Positions 18,644 to 27,283 of a stretch of 64,000 bases of DNA are shown piece by piece. This DNA comes from an uncultured Muribaculaceae bacterium (lineage in GTDB: Bacteria; Bacteroidota; Bacteroidia; Bacteroidales; Muribaculaceae). Every line of letters begins with the position of its first letter. The stretch's first letter is position 1. A program made the translations under genes and the position numbers. Below the pieces are notes generated by a model that worked only from the letters and a program-made list of their open reading frames with translations, searched no databases and was not told the DNA's origin. The stretch spans positions 99,233-163,232 of the forward strand of contig CAJUKU010000001.1 of NCBI GenBank assembly GCA_910587425.1, given 5' to 3'.

Positions 18644-19446
18644 AATCAATCACCCCATCGTCAAATTTCTTCCTGCTCGCCGGTCCATGCGTGATCGAAG
18701 GCGAACAGATGGCTATGGATATAGCCGGACATATAACGGAAATAACCCGACGTCTCGACATTCCATACATATTCAAGGGATCATACCGCAAGGCGAACCG
18801 TTCGCGCATAGACTCATTCACCGGGATCGGCGACGAGCGCGCACTGGAGATACTGCGCAAGGTAGGAAAAGAGTACTCCATTCCTACCGTAACCGATATC
18901 CATTCGGCGGAGGAAGCCGCTGTAGCCGCCAAATATGTAGATGTGCTGCAGATACCCGCATTCCTGTGCCGCCAGACCGACCTTCTCGTCGCCGCCGCCC
19001 GCACCGGTGCCGACATCAACATCAAGAAAGGGCAGTTTCTCTCACCTGAAGCCATGAGTTTTGCGGTGCAGAAAGTGCGCGATGCAGGCAATCCCAACGT
19101 AGCAGTCACCGAGCGTGGCGTGACTTTCGGATACCAGGATCTCGTGGTAGATTTCAGAGGAATACCGACAATGCGCACGTTCGGGTGTCCGGTGATACTC
19201 GATGTGACCCACTCGCTGCAGCAACCCAACCAGACGGCAGGCGTGACCGGCGGACGTCCGGACATGATCGAGACCATAGCACGCGCAGGAATCGTCACCG
19301 GCGCCGACGGCATATTCCTCGAGACGCATCCGGAGCCGTCGCGCGCCAAGAGCGACGGAGCCAACATGCTGCAGCTCGACAAGCTCGAAGGACTCCTCGA
19401 ACGCCTCACAGCCTTGCGCGCCACAGTCAACAGCTTCGGGGAATAA
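18640..19446 (+). CDS. kdsA: 3-deoxy-8-phosphooctulonate (KDO8P) synthase
   Basis: KdsA joins phosphoenolpyruvate and arabinose 5-phosphate to make KDO 8-phosphate for lipid A/LPS core. A longer reading frame runs from 18517, but it lies inside rsmE. The ATG at 18640 overlaps the rsmE stop as ATGA and gives the normal 268 residues. Signature segments are LAGPCVIEG, FKGSYRKANRS, TDIH, QIPAFLCRQTDLL, NIKKGQFLSP and ERGVTFGY. The cysteine in GPC is the one that marks the metal-dependent KdsA class, while the E. coli-type enzymes have Asn there. This is the LPS gene in an otherwise RNA-modification and transport operon. Confidence 0.95.
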   Translation: MKSITPSSNFFLLAGPCVIEGEQMAMDIAGHITEITRRLDIPYIFKGSYRKANRSRIDSFTGIGDERALEILRKVGKEYSIPTVTDIHSAEEAAVAAKYVDVLQIPAFLCRQTDLLVAAARTGADINIKKGQFLSPEAMSFAVQKVRDAGNPNVAVTERGVTFGYQDLVVDFRGIPTMRTFGCPVILDVTHSLQQPNQTAGVTGGRPDMIETIARAGIVTGADGIFLETHPEPSRAKSDGANMLQLDKLEGLLERLTALRATVNSFGE

Positions 19447-19489
19447 ATCAACGCACATAGTACAATCACTTTTACAATACACCAAACAG

Positions 19490-20758
19490 ATGAAACATCT
19501 CACACTCCTCATCGCCGCCGCGGCGGTGGTCAGCGGATGCTCCGGATCGGGATCCGGCAAACCGCAGCTCTCCGAAAACACAACCATCGATGTCGCCGGC
19601 GCCCTCGCTGCGACCGAGGATCTCAAAGTCAGCGATCTCGGCTCGAAAATACACTACATTCCCTTGGAGACCAATGACTCATCTCTGATAGGCGACCGCA
19701 TGGCTGTCAAGGCAGAGAAAGACCTGATAATCTTCTATCCCTCCATTAATTTCGGCAACGCTACAAATCCGCTTCCCGCATTCTCCATCAACGACGGAAC
19801 TTTCAAGGGGCTGATCGGTCATTCGGGACAGGATCCTGAGGCATTCCGCTATCCCACCCCATGTATAAGCTCCGACGGCAATAACGTTTACTTCATCAAC
19901 CCCAACTGGGCAATCGCAGGTTACAATGCCGACGGGATGTTTGACAAGATCTACGACACCCCCGCGAGACTTGCGCTCGGATATGTCAACGACAAAACCG
20001 TAGGAGCGATAGAGAAAGCCGGAGCCGGACAACGCTCACGCAAGATATACACATTCCAACTCGGCGACACGATCGCCGATACCACCCTGCTCCTGCAATC
20101 TATCCCGACAATGCCGATGCCGTCAAACGACAAGATCAACATGGTGACGGTACGTCTCGTGACCACCGCATTCCCAAATGCCTACCAGACCGTAGGCAAC
20201 ATGGAATTCAACACCACCGATGGGATCATACGCATGATCACAACACCCGACTACCTCTACCGTATAAATGACGATGTGCATTACGCATCGCTGCTGTGCG
20301 ACACCATATACAACATCGACAGCAACGCCGACCCCACACCTGCCTACATCTTCAATATGGGCGAGGGTCATGTACCCATGGCTGAACAGATCTCTCACAA
20401 CTATACATCATCAGACCACCTGCTTTCCGGCATCATAGAGACACCGACACTCATACTGTTCGGCATCACTTCCGGCATGTTCCTTAAAGATGAGGAGAAA
20501 GTGAATCTCGGAGTATTCGACAAGCGCACAGGCACAACCCGAATGCTTCCTGCCGGCAAGAACTTCACCGACGACCTCTCAGGCACCCCACTCCCCTTCA
20601 ACCCCGTCACAGCAACCTCCGACGGCAAACTAATCGGACTGCTCACACTGGAAGATATGGACAAATGGCGTGAGGAGAATCCCGACGCCAAGATTCCCGC
20701 ATGGATGGACGCTCTCGATGAGGATGCAAATCCTGTGCTCGTGGTAATCGAGCCTTAA
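19490..20758 (+). CDS. Six-bladed beta-propeller-like lipoprotein (DUF4934-like), paralog 1
   Basis: The 422-residue lipoprotein (lipobox VSGC, Cys17) shares its plan with three paralogs at 30.5-34.7 kb. All have an N-terminal IDVAGALA...DLKVSDLG...IHYIPLETNDSSLIG segment, an HSGQDPEAF motif near residue 110, and a C-terminal block ending in EENPDAKIP...LDEDANPVLVV. The YIPLET opening is characteristic of Bacteroidota six-bladed propeller proteins; the exact Pfam label (DUF4934 or DUF5128-like) needs a search. It is the most divergent member of the set, and the only one on the plus strand. It is 43 bp downstream of kdsA without its own clear promoter and is followed by a strong terminator. 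Confidence 0.78.
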   Translation: MKHLTLLIAAAAVVSGCSGSGSGKPQLSENTTIDVAGALAATEDLKVSDLGSKIHYIPLETNDSSLIGDRMAVKAEKDLIIFYPSINFGNATNPLPAFSINDGTFKGLIGHSGQDPEAFRYPTPCISSDGNNVYFINPNWAIAGYNADGMFDKIYDTPARLALGYVNDKTVGAIEKAGAGQRSRKIYTFQLGDTIADTTLLLQSIPTMPMPSNDKINMVTVRLVTTAFPNAYQTVGNMEFNTTDGIIRMITTPDYLYRINDDVHYASLLCDTIYNIDSNADPTPAYIFNMGEGHVPMAEQISHNYTSSDHLLSGIIETPTLILFGITSGMFLKDEEKVNLGVFDKRTGTTRMLPAGKNFTDDLSGTPLPFNPVTATSDGKLIGLLTLEDMDKWREENPDAKIPAWMDALDEDANPVLVVIEP

Positions 20759-20780
20759 AAACATAAAGGTCTACTCACAG

Positions 20781-20819
20781 AAGCGGTGTGTCACCTGAAT
20801 CCTGACACACCGCTTTTTT
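20781..20819 (+). terminator. Rho-independent terminator after paralog 1
   Basis: A 13-bp stem (20781-20793 with 20803-20815) containing GCGGTGTGTCA is followed by TTTTTT, 22 bp past the stop codon. The stem core is identical to that of the hairpin at 30434-30468. A second G-run/C-run hairpin follows at 20834-20855. Confidence 0.88.
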
Positions 20820-20973
20820 GTATCCGCACGCAAGGGGGGGGACAAGCCACCCCCCGGAGATTGATCAGTTTTCCGCCCGAAATAGGGCAGAACAAACCAT
20901 CGCTGATTATAAGCACATTAGCAAGCAGGCGCAAAAAAAGTGCATTTTTTTCATCACTTTTTTGTCAGAAAAC

Positions 20974-21004
20974 TTGCACGGAATGAAAAAGCGTCGTAAC
21001 TTTG
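20974..21004 (+). promoter_or_regulatory. Promoter of the tRNA-Asp gene
   Basis: TTG (20974-20976), 20 nt, TAACTTTG (20997-21004). The box continues as TAACTTTGCAGCGCAAAA, an 18-nt string also present at the tRNA-His promoter. The stretch 20856-20960 upstream shows only A/T-rich sequence and no gene. Confidence 0.75.
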
Positions 21005-21055
21005 CAGCGCAAAACAACGGAAACACCGTCAATTGCAACTCGGAATAGAGTTTCC

Positions 21056-21129
21056 GGTGTGGTAGTTCAGCTGGTTAGAATACCTGCCTGTCACGCAGGG
21101 GGTCGCGGGTTCGAGTCCCGTCCATACCG
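21056..21129 (+). tRNA. tRNA-Asp (GTC)
   Basis: The 74-nt sequence folds as a cloverleaf: acceptor GGTGTGG pairs with CCATACC (one G-T wobble), D-arm GTTC/GAAT, anticodon stem CCTGC/GCAGG with loop CTGTCAC (anticodon GTC at 21090-21092), and T-arm GCGGG-TTCGAGT-CCCGT. The discriminator base is G, as expected for Asp. The 3' CCA is not encoded. Confidence 0.97.
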
Positions 21130-21143
21130 CAGAGGAGAGAGGA

Positions 21144-21194
21144 GAATGAGTAATTTTTAAGACTTCGGTCTTAATGTTACTCATTCTTTTTTTT
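21144..21194 (+). terminator. Terminator after tRNA-Asp
   Basis: The outer stem GAATGAGTAA (21144-21153) pairs with TTACTCATTC (21177-21186), an inner AAGAC-TTCG-GTCTT hairpin sits in the middle, and eight T residues follow. Confidence 0.85.
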
Positions 21195-21268
21195 ATGCGC
21201 AGCTGCAGAACCGCCACGGCAAACCGCACTTGACAGCGCTCCTCCATGGCTATCACACGCATTTTTAG

Positions 21269-21276
21269 TAACTTTG
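21269..21276 (+). promoter_or_regulatory. -7 box for the Wzi-like gene
   Basis: TAACTTTG lies about 53 nt upstream of the ATG at 21329. No -33 TTTG is seen at standard spacing. Confidence 0.55.
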
Positions 21277-21328
21277 CACCCGCAAACAGGCTATTGCAGC
21301 CTTTCATACAATAAAAACACTCACACTG

Positions 21329-22819
21329 ATGCGATTCTTAACACATTCAGCGTCACGCCCGCTGCTCGCGGCGGTCATGCTCCTCATGACTTCGGCTGCC
21401 GCGCGGGCAATTCAGATCCCCGACAGTCTATTCCGCTACTCAGCCGAAGTATCGGCAAGTTTCAGCACAGGCGCACACACACCCTTCTGGCTCGTAAACA
21501 ACCGCTTCGGGCTATCATCCATAGAGAAAAACAGCGGATATGTCCGTGCAGGACTCTTCCATGACGCCGAGCGCCGCAAGGACAAGCGTTTCAGCTGGGG
21601 CGCAGGTGTGGATCTCGCCGCCGCATGGAATTTCAACTCCCCTTTCATTGTGCAGCAATTGTACGCCGATCTACGCTACCGATGCCTCGAACTGAGCGTC
21701 GGGAGCAAAGAGAGAAGTGGTGGTTTTGAAAACCCACGCCTGTCGAGCGGCAATCTGCTCTTCTCAACCAACGCACGCCCCATACCGCAGGCACGCCTCG
21801 CCATACCCGACTATGAACCGCTGAAATTCACCAACAGCTGGGTATCGGTAAAAGGATATGTAGCCTATGGAATGTTCACCGACGACAAATGGCAACGCGA
21901 CTGGGCGCGTCCCGGATCAAAACGGACCGAAGATGTGCTTTTCCACGCCAAAGGAGGACATCTGAAATTCGGCGACACCGCCCGGTTCCCACTCACATTC
22001 GAAGCCGGCATGGAGATGGGAGCACAGTTCGGTGGCAAATCATACGTCGGCAACAAGGTCATCGACATGCCTTCCAAACTGAAGGACTGGATAAAAGTAT
22101 TCATCCCATCATCGGGCGACAGCGACACCCCCACCGGGGAGCAGACCAACATATACGGCAACCACACGGGCGACTGGAACTTCCGCCTCAGCTGGCTCCC
22201 CCGCGATGCCGACTGGGGAGCATCGCTCTACTACGACCATTTCTTCGAAGATCATTCCATGATGTTCTTCGACTACGAATGGCACGACATGCTTCTCGGA
22301 CTCGAGGTGAAACTCCCGTCTAACCCCGCAGTAGCCACTGTGGTCTACGAATACCTTTACTCCAAGGATCAGGGAAGTCCCGTCTACTGGGATCACACCG
22401 AACTGATCCCCGAGCAGGTGAGCGGACGCGATGACTATTACAACCACGGCATATACACCGGTTGGCAGCACTGGGGCATGGGCATAGGCAACCCGCTGCT
22501 CATATCACCTGTCTACAACAAAGACAACGTGCTCAGCTTCCGCCACAACCGCATAAAGGGTCATCATCTCGGACTTGAGGGGCGCCCGCTCAGCTGGCTT
22601 TCATACCGCCTGTTGCTGAGCTACACACGTAGCTGGGGCTCATACAATACCCCGACCCCCGACGTGGCTCACAATTTCAACACCCTGCTCGAGACCACAT
22701 TCAGCCCATCACGCCTGAAAGGGTGGAGCGCGACACTATCACTCGCTTCCGACGGCGGAGCCATGCTCGGTCCCAGCTTCGGAACTATGTTATCAATCAG
22801 AAAAACCGGATGGCTATGA
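21329..22819 (+). CDS. Capsule assembly Wzi-like outer-membrane protein
   Basis: The 496-residue precursor has a signal peptide of about 27 residues ending SAAARA. The mature chain is a large beta-barrel with the Wzi-family segments THTPFWLVNNRFG-like (here AHTPFWLVNNRFGLSS), VGSKERSGGFENPRLSSGN, and a DDYYNHGIYTGWQHWGMGIG block. Wzi proteins hold capsular or exopolysaccharide on the outer surface. The gene is overlapped at its end by a small lipoprotein gene and lies about 0.8 kb before the export core (WecA-, Wza- and Wzz-like), supporting a shared polysaccharide function. Confidence 0.88.
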   Translation: MRFLTHSASRPLLAAVMLLMTSAAARAIQIPDSLFRYSAEVSASFSTGAHTPFWLVNNRFGLSSIEKNSGYVRAGLFHDAERRKDKRFSWGAGVDLAAAWNFNSPFIVQQLYADLRYRCLELSVGSKERSGGFENPRLSSGNLLFSTNARPIPQARLAIPDYEPLKFTNSWVSVKGYVAYGMFTDDKWQRDWARPGSKRTEDVLFHAKGGHLKFGDTARFPLTFEAGMEMGAQFGGKSYVGNKVIDMPSKLKDWIKVFIPSSGDSDTPTGEQTNIYGNHTGDWNFRLSWLPRDADWGASLYYDHFFEDHSMMFFDYEWHDMLLGLEVKLPSNPAVATVVYEYLYSKDQGSPVYWDHTELIPEQVSGRDDYYNHGIYTGWQHWGMGIGNPLLISPVYNKDNVLSFRHNRIKGHHLGLEGRPLSWLSYRLLLSYTRSWGSYNTPTPDVAHNFNTLLETTFSPSRLKGWSATLSLASDGGAMLGPSFGTMLSIRKTGWL

Positions 22820-23241
22820 CCAACATGATAAACAGACGGCATACAGTGCTCACCATCATTGCAGCAGCACTGATCCTACTCGCAACCACACTGACCGGAT
22901 GCCGCAAGGGGAGCATAAACGGCGACCTCGACGGTATGTGGCAGATACTTACAATTGAGAATCTTGCCGACGGCACTACCGAAGATATCAAGGACTCGCA
23001 GCTGTACTACTGTCTCTACCTCCATACTGCTAACCTCACAAAAAGAGGTGGCGTAATGTTTACCGCCAACATGACATACGAAGGTGACAAGCTGACACTC
23101 GACTTCCCCACCGCAAGGCCCGGAGCACTCACGGAGTGGGGAATAAAGGGGACATCAGTCACATTCACCATAGAACATCTGACCGGTTCCGACCTGGTAA
23201 TGTGCTCTTCCGACCACCGGTTGACATTCAGAAAATACTGA
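22816..23241 (+). CDS. Small lipocalin-like lipoprotein
   Basis: The reading frame is open from 22723, inside the wzi-like gene. In-frame ATGs at 22810 and 22816 are the plausible starts. I choose 22816, which forms an ATGA overlap with the preceding stop and places a lipoprotein signal (lipobox LTGC, Cys28) correctly. The 141-residue product has GDLDGMWQILTIENLADG, a lipocalin-like opening of the type common in Bacteroidota lipoproteins, and ends in a strand with Tyr last. The role is unknown, but translational coupling to the Wzi-like gene suggests a polysaccharide-surface role. Confidence 0.7.
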   Translation: MTNMINRRHTVLTIIAAALILLATTLTGCRKGSINGDLDGMWQILTIENLADGTTEDIKDSQLYYCLYLHTANLTKRGGVMFTANMTYEGDKLTLDFPTARPGALTEWGIKGTSVTFTIEHLTGSDLVMCSSDHRLTFRKY

Positions 23242-23384
23242 TCCGGAGCCCTACAATATATAGGGTGGTCATTGCTTTATTATTGAATATCAAAACATTA
23301 TTCCACCAAGGCAATAATCGCGCACCATAAAGTCTTATGGATTTGCGTCATGCCAAGGCAAAAAGAATAAAAATCAAGAAAACA

Positions 23385-23416
23385 TTTGCAATCTTAATCT
23401 TTATGTATTAATTTTG
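23385..23416 (+). promoter_or_regulatory. Promoter of the exopolysaccharide export operon
   Basis: TTTG (23385-23388), 20 nt, TAATTTTG (23409-23416): an ideal match. The 392-base gap between the lipocalin-like and WecA-like genes holds this promoter, a short CCCTA/TAGGG hairpin at 23249-23265, and the small ORF at 23485. Confidence 0.75.
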
Positions 23417-23484
23417 CGAACTATCCTCACCGTTAAGCCATAAAGCCAACGCAGGATTATCACTACCATATCTAAGATTACCCC

Positions 23485-23637
23485 ATGATTATCAGTCTGC
23501 GCCTATCTCAGAACTGCACGGAAGCCATCGAAGGATGTGCTGCCGCACTGCCGGTTTCGGAGTCGGCGTGGCGAATGCGTCGCCGCGGATATGCCGGAGC
23601 GCACCGACTGTCGAAGAAAAAACACACCTGCCCATGA
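23485..23637 (+). CDS. Possible 50-residue upstream ORF coupled to the WecA-like gene
   Basis: An ATG at 23485 opens 50 codons ending in TGA at 23635-23637, which overlaps the ATG of the WecA-like gene as ATGA. It starts about 65 nt below an ideal promoter. The peptide starts MIISLRLSQNCTEAIEG, then becomes Arg/Lys-rich and has no recognised domain. It could be a leader that couples translation, a degraded remnant, or chance. The WecA-like frame is also open across this stretch (from 23535), so real translation here is unproven. Confidence 0.35.
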   Translation: MIISLRLSQNCTEAIEGCAAALPVSESAWRMRRRGYAGAHRLSKKKHTCP

Positions 23638-24761
23638 CCTCCTGGATTATCAATTCTGTGCTTGCCATGCTGCTGAGTACCCTGTTCGCCGGGATACTCA
23701 TACCGCAGATTCTGCTGGTTTCATTCCGGCGAAAATTGTTCGACGAGCCTGATGAGCGCAAGATACACCGTGGAGCCGTGCCCCGCCTCGGCGGCATAGC
23801 GTTCACCCCCGTGATATGTTTCTCGGTGTCACTTCTGCTGGGCATATCTTTTCTGCTTGGAGACACCGAGATCGAATACCTGATGCGAGCCAACGCGCGC
23901 GCCGTCTCATTCGGATTCTGCGCCCTGCTCATGCTGTATCTCACCGGCATGGCTGACGACCTCATAGGCGTGCGCTACCGTGCAAAGTTTGTAGTGCAGA
24001 TATTCTGCGCCGTGCTTCTTGTCGGCGGAGGGCTCTGTATATCCGACCTCCACGGACTTCTCGGACTCACCTACATCTCACCCTGGTTCGGCATTCCGCT
24101 GACTGTTCTGATCGTGGTGTATGTCATAAACGCCATAAACCTGATAGACGGCATCGACGGACTCTGCTCCGGACTGTCGAGCGCTGCGTTCATAATCTAC
24201 GGCACAGCATTCCTCATGCTCGATAAGCCGGTCTACGCCATGCTCTCGTTCGCATCGCTCGGGGTACTGATACAGTTCTTCTATTACAACGTGTTCGGCA
24301 ACCCGAACCGCGGTAAGAAGATCTTCATGGGCGATACCGGAAGCCTGACCATCGGACTGCTGCTCGTGTTCCTCGGTCTTACCCTTCTGCACTACGCTCC
24401 CGAGAGCGTTCCTCTCTTCCACACTAATCCGCTCATCTTCGCGGTATCGCCGCTGCTAATACCCTGCTTCGATGTTGTGCGCGTGTTCATGCGCCGCATC
24501 CGCAGCCACGGGAATCCGTTCCTCCCCGACAAAACCCATATCCATCATAAACTCCTCAAACTCGGCTTGCCGCAACGCGTGGCTATGGTTATCATCGTCA
24601 TATCAGCGGTAGTGTTCAGCTGCATAAACATCGCCGTATCGCGCTATATCAATGTCAACCTGCTGCTGCTCATCGACATCGTCATCTGGACAGTGGTCAA
24701 CCTTTGGCTGACACGCCGCATAGCGATACGCGAAAGCCGCAACCAGTCAAACAACAATTAA
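23634..24761 (+). CDS. WecA/MraY-family undecaprenyl-phosphate sugar-1-phosphate transferase
   Basis: This inner-membrane enzyme starts polysaccharide synthesis by moving a sugar 1-phosphate, likely GlcNAc-1-P, onto undecaprenyl phosphate. The 375-residue protein has about ten transmembrane helices and the family motifs KIHRGAVPRLGG, MADDLIGVR, NAINLIDGIDGL, FMGDTGSLTIG and DKTHIHHKLLKLG. The last of these, with HIHH, separates WecA-type from MraY-type enzymes. The frame opens at 23535, but I use the ATG at 23634 since it gives a first helix at residues 2-22 and a normal length. It is followed after 32 bp by the Wza-like export gene. Confidence 0.9.
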   Translation: MTSWIINSVLAMLLSTLFAGILIPQILLVSFRRKLFDEPDERKIHRGAVPRLGGIAFTPVICFSVSLLLGISFLLGDTEIEYLMRANARAVSFGFCALLMLYLTGMADDLIGVRYRAKFVVQIFCAVLLVGGGLCISDLHGLLGLTYISPWFGIPLTVLIVVYVINAINLIDGIDGLCSGLSSAAFIIYGTAFLMLDKPVYAMLSFASLGVLIQFFYYNVFGNPNRGKKIFMGDTGSLTIGLLLVFLGLTLLHYAPESVPLFHTNPLIFAVSPLLIPCFDVVRVFMRRIRSHGNPFLPDKTHIHHKLLKLGLPQRVAMVIIVISAVVFSCINIAVSRYINVNLLLLIDIVIWTVVNLWLTRRIAIRESRNQSNNN

Positions 24762-24793
24762 GATAATTCACAACGCATTCCACTAACACTGGC

Positions 24794-27262
24794 ATGAATA
24801 TTACAATAAAGGGAATATTACGTCGGTCGCTCGTCATTGCATCGCTGCTCATAGCGATGACCGCAGCGGCAAAGATGACCGACCAACAGGTGATTGAATA
24901 TATCAAGCGGCAAAGCGCAGTAGGAAAGACCGAGCAACAGATCGGCAAGGAGCTGCTCGCCAAAGGCGTCACACCCGAACAGGTGGAGCGCCTTCGTTCG
25001 CAATATGAAAAGGAATATGACGCCGACGGCAAGGAGATTAAGAAAAAGATCTCGCAGTCCGGTCCGGGTCAGAAACTTGAGGGCACACGCGCATCACGTC
25101 TGCGTCAGGCACAGGAGCCGACCGACGACGATGTGAACCGCATGAACTCGGTGTTCGACATCATGAACCCCGACTCACTCATGCAGCTTACCGACACCGT
25201 GGCTAAAAAGAAAATATTCGGTCACGATGTGTTCACCAACAAGACCATAACCTTTGAGCCTAACGAGAACATGGCGACTCCCGCCGATTACCGTCTCGGC
25301 CCCGGCGATGAGGTGATCATCGATATCTGGGGTGCCAGCGAGGATCAGATACGTGAAGTGATTTCGCCGGAAGGCAGCATCTTTGTCGAACAGATCGGTC
25401 CGGTGCATCTCAACGGTCTTACCATTGATCAGGCAAACGACCGTGTGCGCCAGATTTTCGCATCGAAATATGCCGGTGTGGCAGATCAGGAGACTGACGT
25501 CAACCTGACACTCGGTCAGGTGCGTTCCATATTGGTTAATATCATGGGCGAGGTCACAATACCGGGATCTTACCGCCTTTCGCCGTTCTCAACTGTGTTC
25601 AACGCTCTCTACCGCGCGGGCGGTATCAACGAGATCGGCACAATGCGTGATATCTCTGTGATCCGCAACGGACGCTCGATAATGAATGTCGATATTTACG
25701 ATTACCTGTTCGGAGGAAAGACATCAAACAACATACGCCTACAGGAAGGCGACGTGATCATCGTTCCCCCTTACGACGAGCTTGTAAATGTGGAGGGAAG
25801 TGTGAAGCGCCCGATGTACTACGAGATGCGCAACGGCGAGACCCTTGCCAAACTTCTGCAGTACACCGGAGGATTTGCCGGCGACGCATACACCGAGATG
25901 GTGACAGTCAACCGCACCTCTGGAAATGAAAACGAGATTTTCAACGTGACAAGCCCGCAATTCGCTTCTTACATCCTCAAGGATGGCGACATTGTGAACG
26001 TCGGCGGCGTTACCGACCGCTTCGCCAACCGCGTTGAGCTTCGCGGATCCGTGATGCGCCCCGGCATGTATGCGCTCGGCGACGGCACATCGACACTGCG
26101 CGAGGTACTCAGACAGGCTGAGGGACTCACCGAGGACGCGTTCCGTGACCGTGCGATAATCTACCGCGAGGGTGAGGACATGATGCTCACCGCCAAGGGC
26201 GTGGATCTCGACGATATCCTCGCCGGCCGTATTCCTGACATAAAACTACAGCGCAACGACATAATCGTCATATCCAGCGTGCGCGAACTTGAGGATCAGG
26301 GCGAAGTTACCATCAACGGCATGGTAACAAATCCGGGCGACTATCCTTTTGCCGAAGGTCTTACCGTAGAAGACCTCATAGTAATGTCCGGAGGACTCCT
26401 CCAGGGAGCATCAACCGCACGTGTCGACGTAAGCCGCCGCATCATAGACCCGACCAGCCTCAAACCGACAAACCAGACAGCACAGACATTCTCATTCGCG
26501 CTCAAGGACGGGCTGACACTCAAGGGTGATACGGAATTCCGTCTCAAGCCTTACGACATCGTGCAGGTGCGCCAGTCGCCCGGCTATCAGACACAAAGAC
26601 TCATAAATGTCACCGGTGAGGTGCTCTTTAGCGGTGAGTATGCCCTGCAGCGCAAAAACGAGCGACTGTCAGACATCATCAACCGTGCCGGTGGTGTGAC
26701 GGACGGAGCTTATATCAAGGGGGCACGTCTCATGCGACAGATGAGCGATGAGGAGATCACCGCACGCGACGAATCCATTCGCCTCGCCATGACAAATTCC
26801 GAGGACTCCATATCACTCGACCAGCTTTCGCTCGCGACATCCTACAGTGTAGGTATTGACCTGGAGAAAGCACTCCAGCAGCCTGGAAGCTACTACGATC
26901 TCGTGCTCCGCGAGGGTGACGAGTTGATCGTACCGGAAGAGGTCTCGACAGTAAAGATTTCGGGCGACGTGATGTTCCCCAACGTAGTCGGATATGTGCC
27001 GGGCAAGAAACTCGGATATTACATTGATCAGGCAGGCGGATACGGTGAGCGCGCCCGAAAGAGCAAGGCTTTCATAGTATATATGAACGGAAGTGTCGCG
27101 CGTGCGAAGCGCAGCAGCGACATAGAACCCGGATGCCAGATCGTGGTTCCATCCAAGCCGCGTACCGGCGGCACAAACTGGGCACAGGTGCTCGGCTACA
27201 TCTCATCGTTCGCTTCACTCGGCACGATGGCTGCGACAATCTATTCAATCTTCAAAAACTAA
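24794..27262 (+). CDS. Wza-like polysaccharide export protein with multiple SLBB domains
   Basis: The 822-residue protein has an N-terminal signal/anchor (about 8-26) and a charged helical region to about 120. The polysaccharide export domain starts at PADYRLGPGDEVIIDIWG (about 155-240), followed by roughly six SLBB beta-grasp repeats recognisable from VNIMGEVTIPGSY, VNVEGSVKRPMYY, VELRGSVMRPGMY, VTINGMVTNPGDY, INVTGEVLFSGEY and VKISGDVMFPNVV. A hydrophobic C-terminal helix follows. It should form the outer-membrane/periplasmic exit channel for an exopolysaccharide, working with the Wzz-like protein encoded 21 bp downstream. It lacks a lipobox, unlike E. coli Wza. Confidence 0.92.
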   Translation: MNITIKGILRRSLVIASLLIAMTAAAKMTDQQVIEYIKRQSAVGKTEQQIGKELLAKGVTPEQVERLRSQYEKEYDADGKEIKKKISQSGPGQKLEGTRASRLRQAQEPTDDDVNRMNSVFDIMNPDSLMQLTDTVAKKKIFGHDVFTNKTITFEPNENMATPADYRLGPGDEVIIDIWGASEDQIREVISPEGSIFVEQIGPVHLNGLTIDQANDRVRQIFASKYAGVADQETDVNLTLGQVRSILVNIMGEVTIPGSYRLSPFSTVFNALYRAGGINEIGTMRDISVIRNGRSIMNVDIYDYLFGGKTSNNIRLQEGDVIIVPPYDELVNVEGSVKRPMYYEMRNGETLAKLLQYTGGFAGDAYTEMVTVNRTSGNENEIFNVTSPQFASYILKDGDIVNVGGVTDRFANRVELRGSVMRPGMYALGDGTSTLREVLRQAEGLTEDAFRDRAIIYREGEDMMLTAKGVDLDDILAGRIPDIKLQRNDIIVISSVRELEDQGEVTINGMVTNPGDYPFAEGLTVEDLIVMSGGLLQGASTARVDVSRRIIDPTSLKPTNQTAQTFSFALKDGLTLKGDTEFRLKPYDIVQVRQSPGYQTQRLINVTGEVLFSGEYALQRKNERLSDIINRAGGVTDGAYIKGARLMRQMSDEEITARDESIRLAMTNSEDSISLDQLSLATSYSVGIDLEKALQQPGSYYDLVLREGDELIVPEEVSTVKISGDVMFPNVVGYVPGKKLGYYIDQAGGYGERARKSKAFIVYMNGSVARAKRSSDIEPGCQIVVPSKPRTGGTNWAQVLGYISSFASLGTMAATIYSIFKN

Positions 27263-27283
27263 GTTAGCATATCATATACCGTT

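Noticed and set aside
18480..19469. Minus-strand frame of 329 codons opposite kdsA
   Set aside because: It is antisense to a well-conserved enzyme and rich in Ser/Arg, as antisense frames of such genes are.
21230..21235. TTGACA as a sigma-70 -35 element before the Wzi-like gene
   Set aside because: No matching -10 is found, and this phylum uses a different consensus; TAACTTTG at 21269 explains the start better.
23249..23265. Terminator after the lipocalin-like gene
   Set aside because: The CCCTA/TAGGG stem is only 5 bp and no T-run follows.
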